64,000 bases of DNA, taken from Cardiocondyla obscurior (taxonomy: Eukaryota; Arthropoda; Insecta; Hymenoptera; Formicidae). Of the stretch, positions 62,279 to 64,000 are shown piece by piece. The position numbers and the translations under genes were made by a program. Every line of letters starts with the position of its first letter. The first letter of the stretch is position 1. Under the pieces are notes generated by a model. That model had not been told where the DNA came from. It saw only the letters and a program-made list of their open reading frames with translations, and did no database searches. The DNA lies in NCBI RefSeq assembly GCF_019399895.1, contig NC_091871.1, positions 2,757,001 through 2,821,000 on the forward strand, read 5' to 3'.

Positions 62279-64000
62279 TTCTATTTGATTAACGTCTAAT
62301 TAACACGTTCATTTAAGACATCCGACAATAAGTTTATCTCTTTTCTATAACTTTGCGGTACAAAGAAATCTCAGCAGTCAGTTTTTTTTTAACGTGAAAA
62401 GATGAAATATATTACATTCTCTTTTTAATTCCAAAAGTGAGAGAAAAAATGGTACCTATAAAAAAAAAGTTATTTTTTTATTTCATGATTTGTCACTTTT
62501 TTTTTTTAATTAATATGTAAATATATATATATGTGATTGATTAATTATACATATTTCAATAACAGAATATTACGGAAACAGCGATATCGCAAAAGAATAT
62601 GCCCAGCAAACATAAAACGTTGCAGCATTGGTCGCAATGTTGCTGAAATATACTGTGCAATTATTAATTATCTAATAATTATGATAAGACGAGCATGTTT
62701 AATCTGTAATTAATGATGCTTAATCAATAAGAGAATACACGAAACTGCAGGAAATACAGTTTTATTATTCTTTATGTTTCATAAACCATCTACGTAATTT
62801 TATGTAATTAGTGCAATGCGCTGTAAGTAAATCCAAAGAACATTTAGTAGTCAATATACCAAGCACGATTTGAAATTTCATGTATTTCACGACGTCGAAG
62901 GACAATGAAGAAAAACCAGCTCTGTAGACTAACGAACGTTTATTAAATGGGTAAAAATAGTGTTACAATCTAGCATACACACAATACTCTTATTTATAGC
63001 CTAAAGAAAATCCCAGATTTCTTATAATCATTAGAATCTCCTGTCACCTCTATGGGTTCATTTAAGAACTTGTCAATTCTCAAAATCATATAATTATAAA
63101 AGTAAAAACTTTCATTCCGAGAAATTAAAACTCCATTCTATCCAAGAGAAAATTCAAGGAGTTTTTAATATTAAGTCCTCAACTCTCTGAAATCTTTCAA
63201 TTTTTCTTTTATAAAATTTCTTATGTTCTGCATAATTAAAAGTTTTGACACCACAAGAGAGAAAAAAAAAAACATTTTGCATTTTAGTTATCATATGTAT
63301 AAGCGTAAGGGAAAGCAGTCTATATCGAAATTTTTAATACCTTTCAAAAATGTTTACGTAAAAAGTAGGTAAATGTGGACTTATTAAACGTCTACACAAA
63401 ATCTTTCATGTATATTAATTACTAAAATTAAATAACTGTACAGATACAAATTTAAAAATAATATATTACTTATCTTAATCATTTATTTTTAAGTACTTTT
63501 ATTTCTTTAAAACTTTAAAAAAAAATCCTGGTTCCTAGACTTTCTTAAAATTTATCTCAATTAACATTCAAAGCAAGTTGGAAAAAAAAACGCATAGAGA
63601 TGCATTACTTAAACTTACCTCAGTCGGCGGCCTCAGTAGGACAGCGGGACAGACACATCGCTCTCGTCGAGTACCAGCCCGAATGGTAAACCAGAAATTA
63701 ATGAAAACGAAAGACAGCAATTAATACAGTGAAAGTAAAAAGAAGTCGCAATAACAAAATGCCCTGCCTGCTTTTTCGCGGATAAGAAAACTCGAATAAA
63801 CCTGATGAGAATGCCTCTCTCTTTCTCTCGTCTCTTTCTTCACTAGACGAAAGACATTTTGTTGTTCTCCCATTTTCGACAGGTTTTTCCAATAAATTTA
63901 CATTGAAAATAAGTCCATAAATATACGAAACGTTTTCCTCCAATAAATATTTCTAAATTTCTGAAACTTTAATTATACCTTAGTACATCTTGAGTAATAT
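62279..64000. other. Rough 3' UTR and AT-rich flank
   Basis: No gene was assigned. A minus-strand donor-like site (GACTGAG|GTAAGT, exon end at 63619) follows a short GC-rich stretch at 63619-63690 and could be a 5' exon of an unknown or antisense transcript, but no acceptor or ORF supports it. Confidence 0.35.

Noticed and set aside
63698..63943. 81-codon minus-strand ORF at the right edge
   Set aside because: No recognisable domain and no linked exons; the nearby donor at 63619 is not enough to call a gene.
1..64000. Transposons, endogenous viral elements, CRISPR arrays, rRNA
   Set aside because: None of the ORFs resembles a transposase, reverse transcriptase or viral protein, and no regular repeat-spacer array or rRNA sequence was seen. 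A database search could still find degraded copies.

Overview
The window reads as animal nuclear DNA from an insect. AT-rich intergenic DNA and introns full of homopolymer runs are interrupted by CpG-rich stretches, and the genes have many short GT-AG introns. Two regulators of insect type are present: nab, and the rough homeobox gene. The overall style fits a hymenopteran such as an ant or bee. That placement is an inference; nothing in the sequence fixes the species. No viral, CRISPR or transposon gene was recognised. All spliced models were built by hand from splice sites, reading phase and remembered family features, with no alignment or transcript support.

Layout, left to right. (1) 1-5.8 kb, minus strand: the 5' three coding exons of an SDR16C-type short-chain dehydrogenase, whose 3' part lies beyond the left edge, and a weakly supported two-exon small gene. 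(2) 6.4-7.65 kb, minus strand: mitochondrial dihydroorotate dehydrogenase (DHODH). It is head-to-head with (3) 8.67-13.77 kb, plus strand: a 15-exon Girdin/Daple (CCDC88) protein with an N-terminal Hook-type domain, a long coiled coil and a C-terminal Gly-Cys-Val PDZ ligand. (4) 19.3-37.3 kb, plus strand: nab, an NGFI-A/EGR-binding co-regulator, in 11 coding exons with a 13.8-kb first coding intron. (5) 39.1-49.5 kb, minus strand: two tandem, complete DDX5/p68 (Rm62-type) DEAD-box RNA helicase genes of 617 and 612 residues. Both appear to have an initiation codon split by an intron (AT|G). (6) 50.7-53.4 kb, plus strand: two mitochondrial genes in tandem, cardiolipin synthase (CRLS1) and the complex I assembly factor NDUFAF1/CIA30, followed by a minus-strand tRNA-Arg(UCU). 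(7) 54-64 kb: a weakly supported small spliced gene, then rough, a Q50 homeodomain protein of 301 residues in four coding exons.

Functionally the window is a mixture rather than an operon-like system. Three mitochondrial enzymes or factors (DHODH, CRLS1, NDUFAF1) sit among a signalling scaffold, two RNA helicases and two developmental transcription regulators. Two head-to-head pairs (DHODH/girdin and the second helicase/CRLS1) may share promoter regions.

The points most worth checking are the shared split start codon and shared motif-V intron of the two helicases, the inverted repeats inside the 2-kb motif-V intron of the first helicase, the stop-free 81-nt DHODH intron, the alternative short C-terminus of nab, and the two small spliced ORFs.
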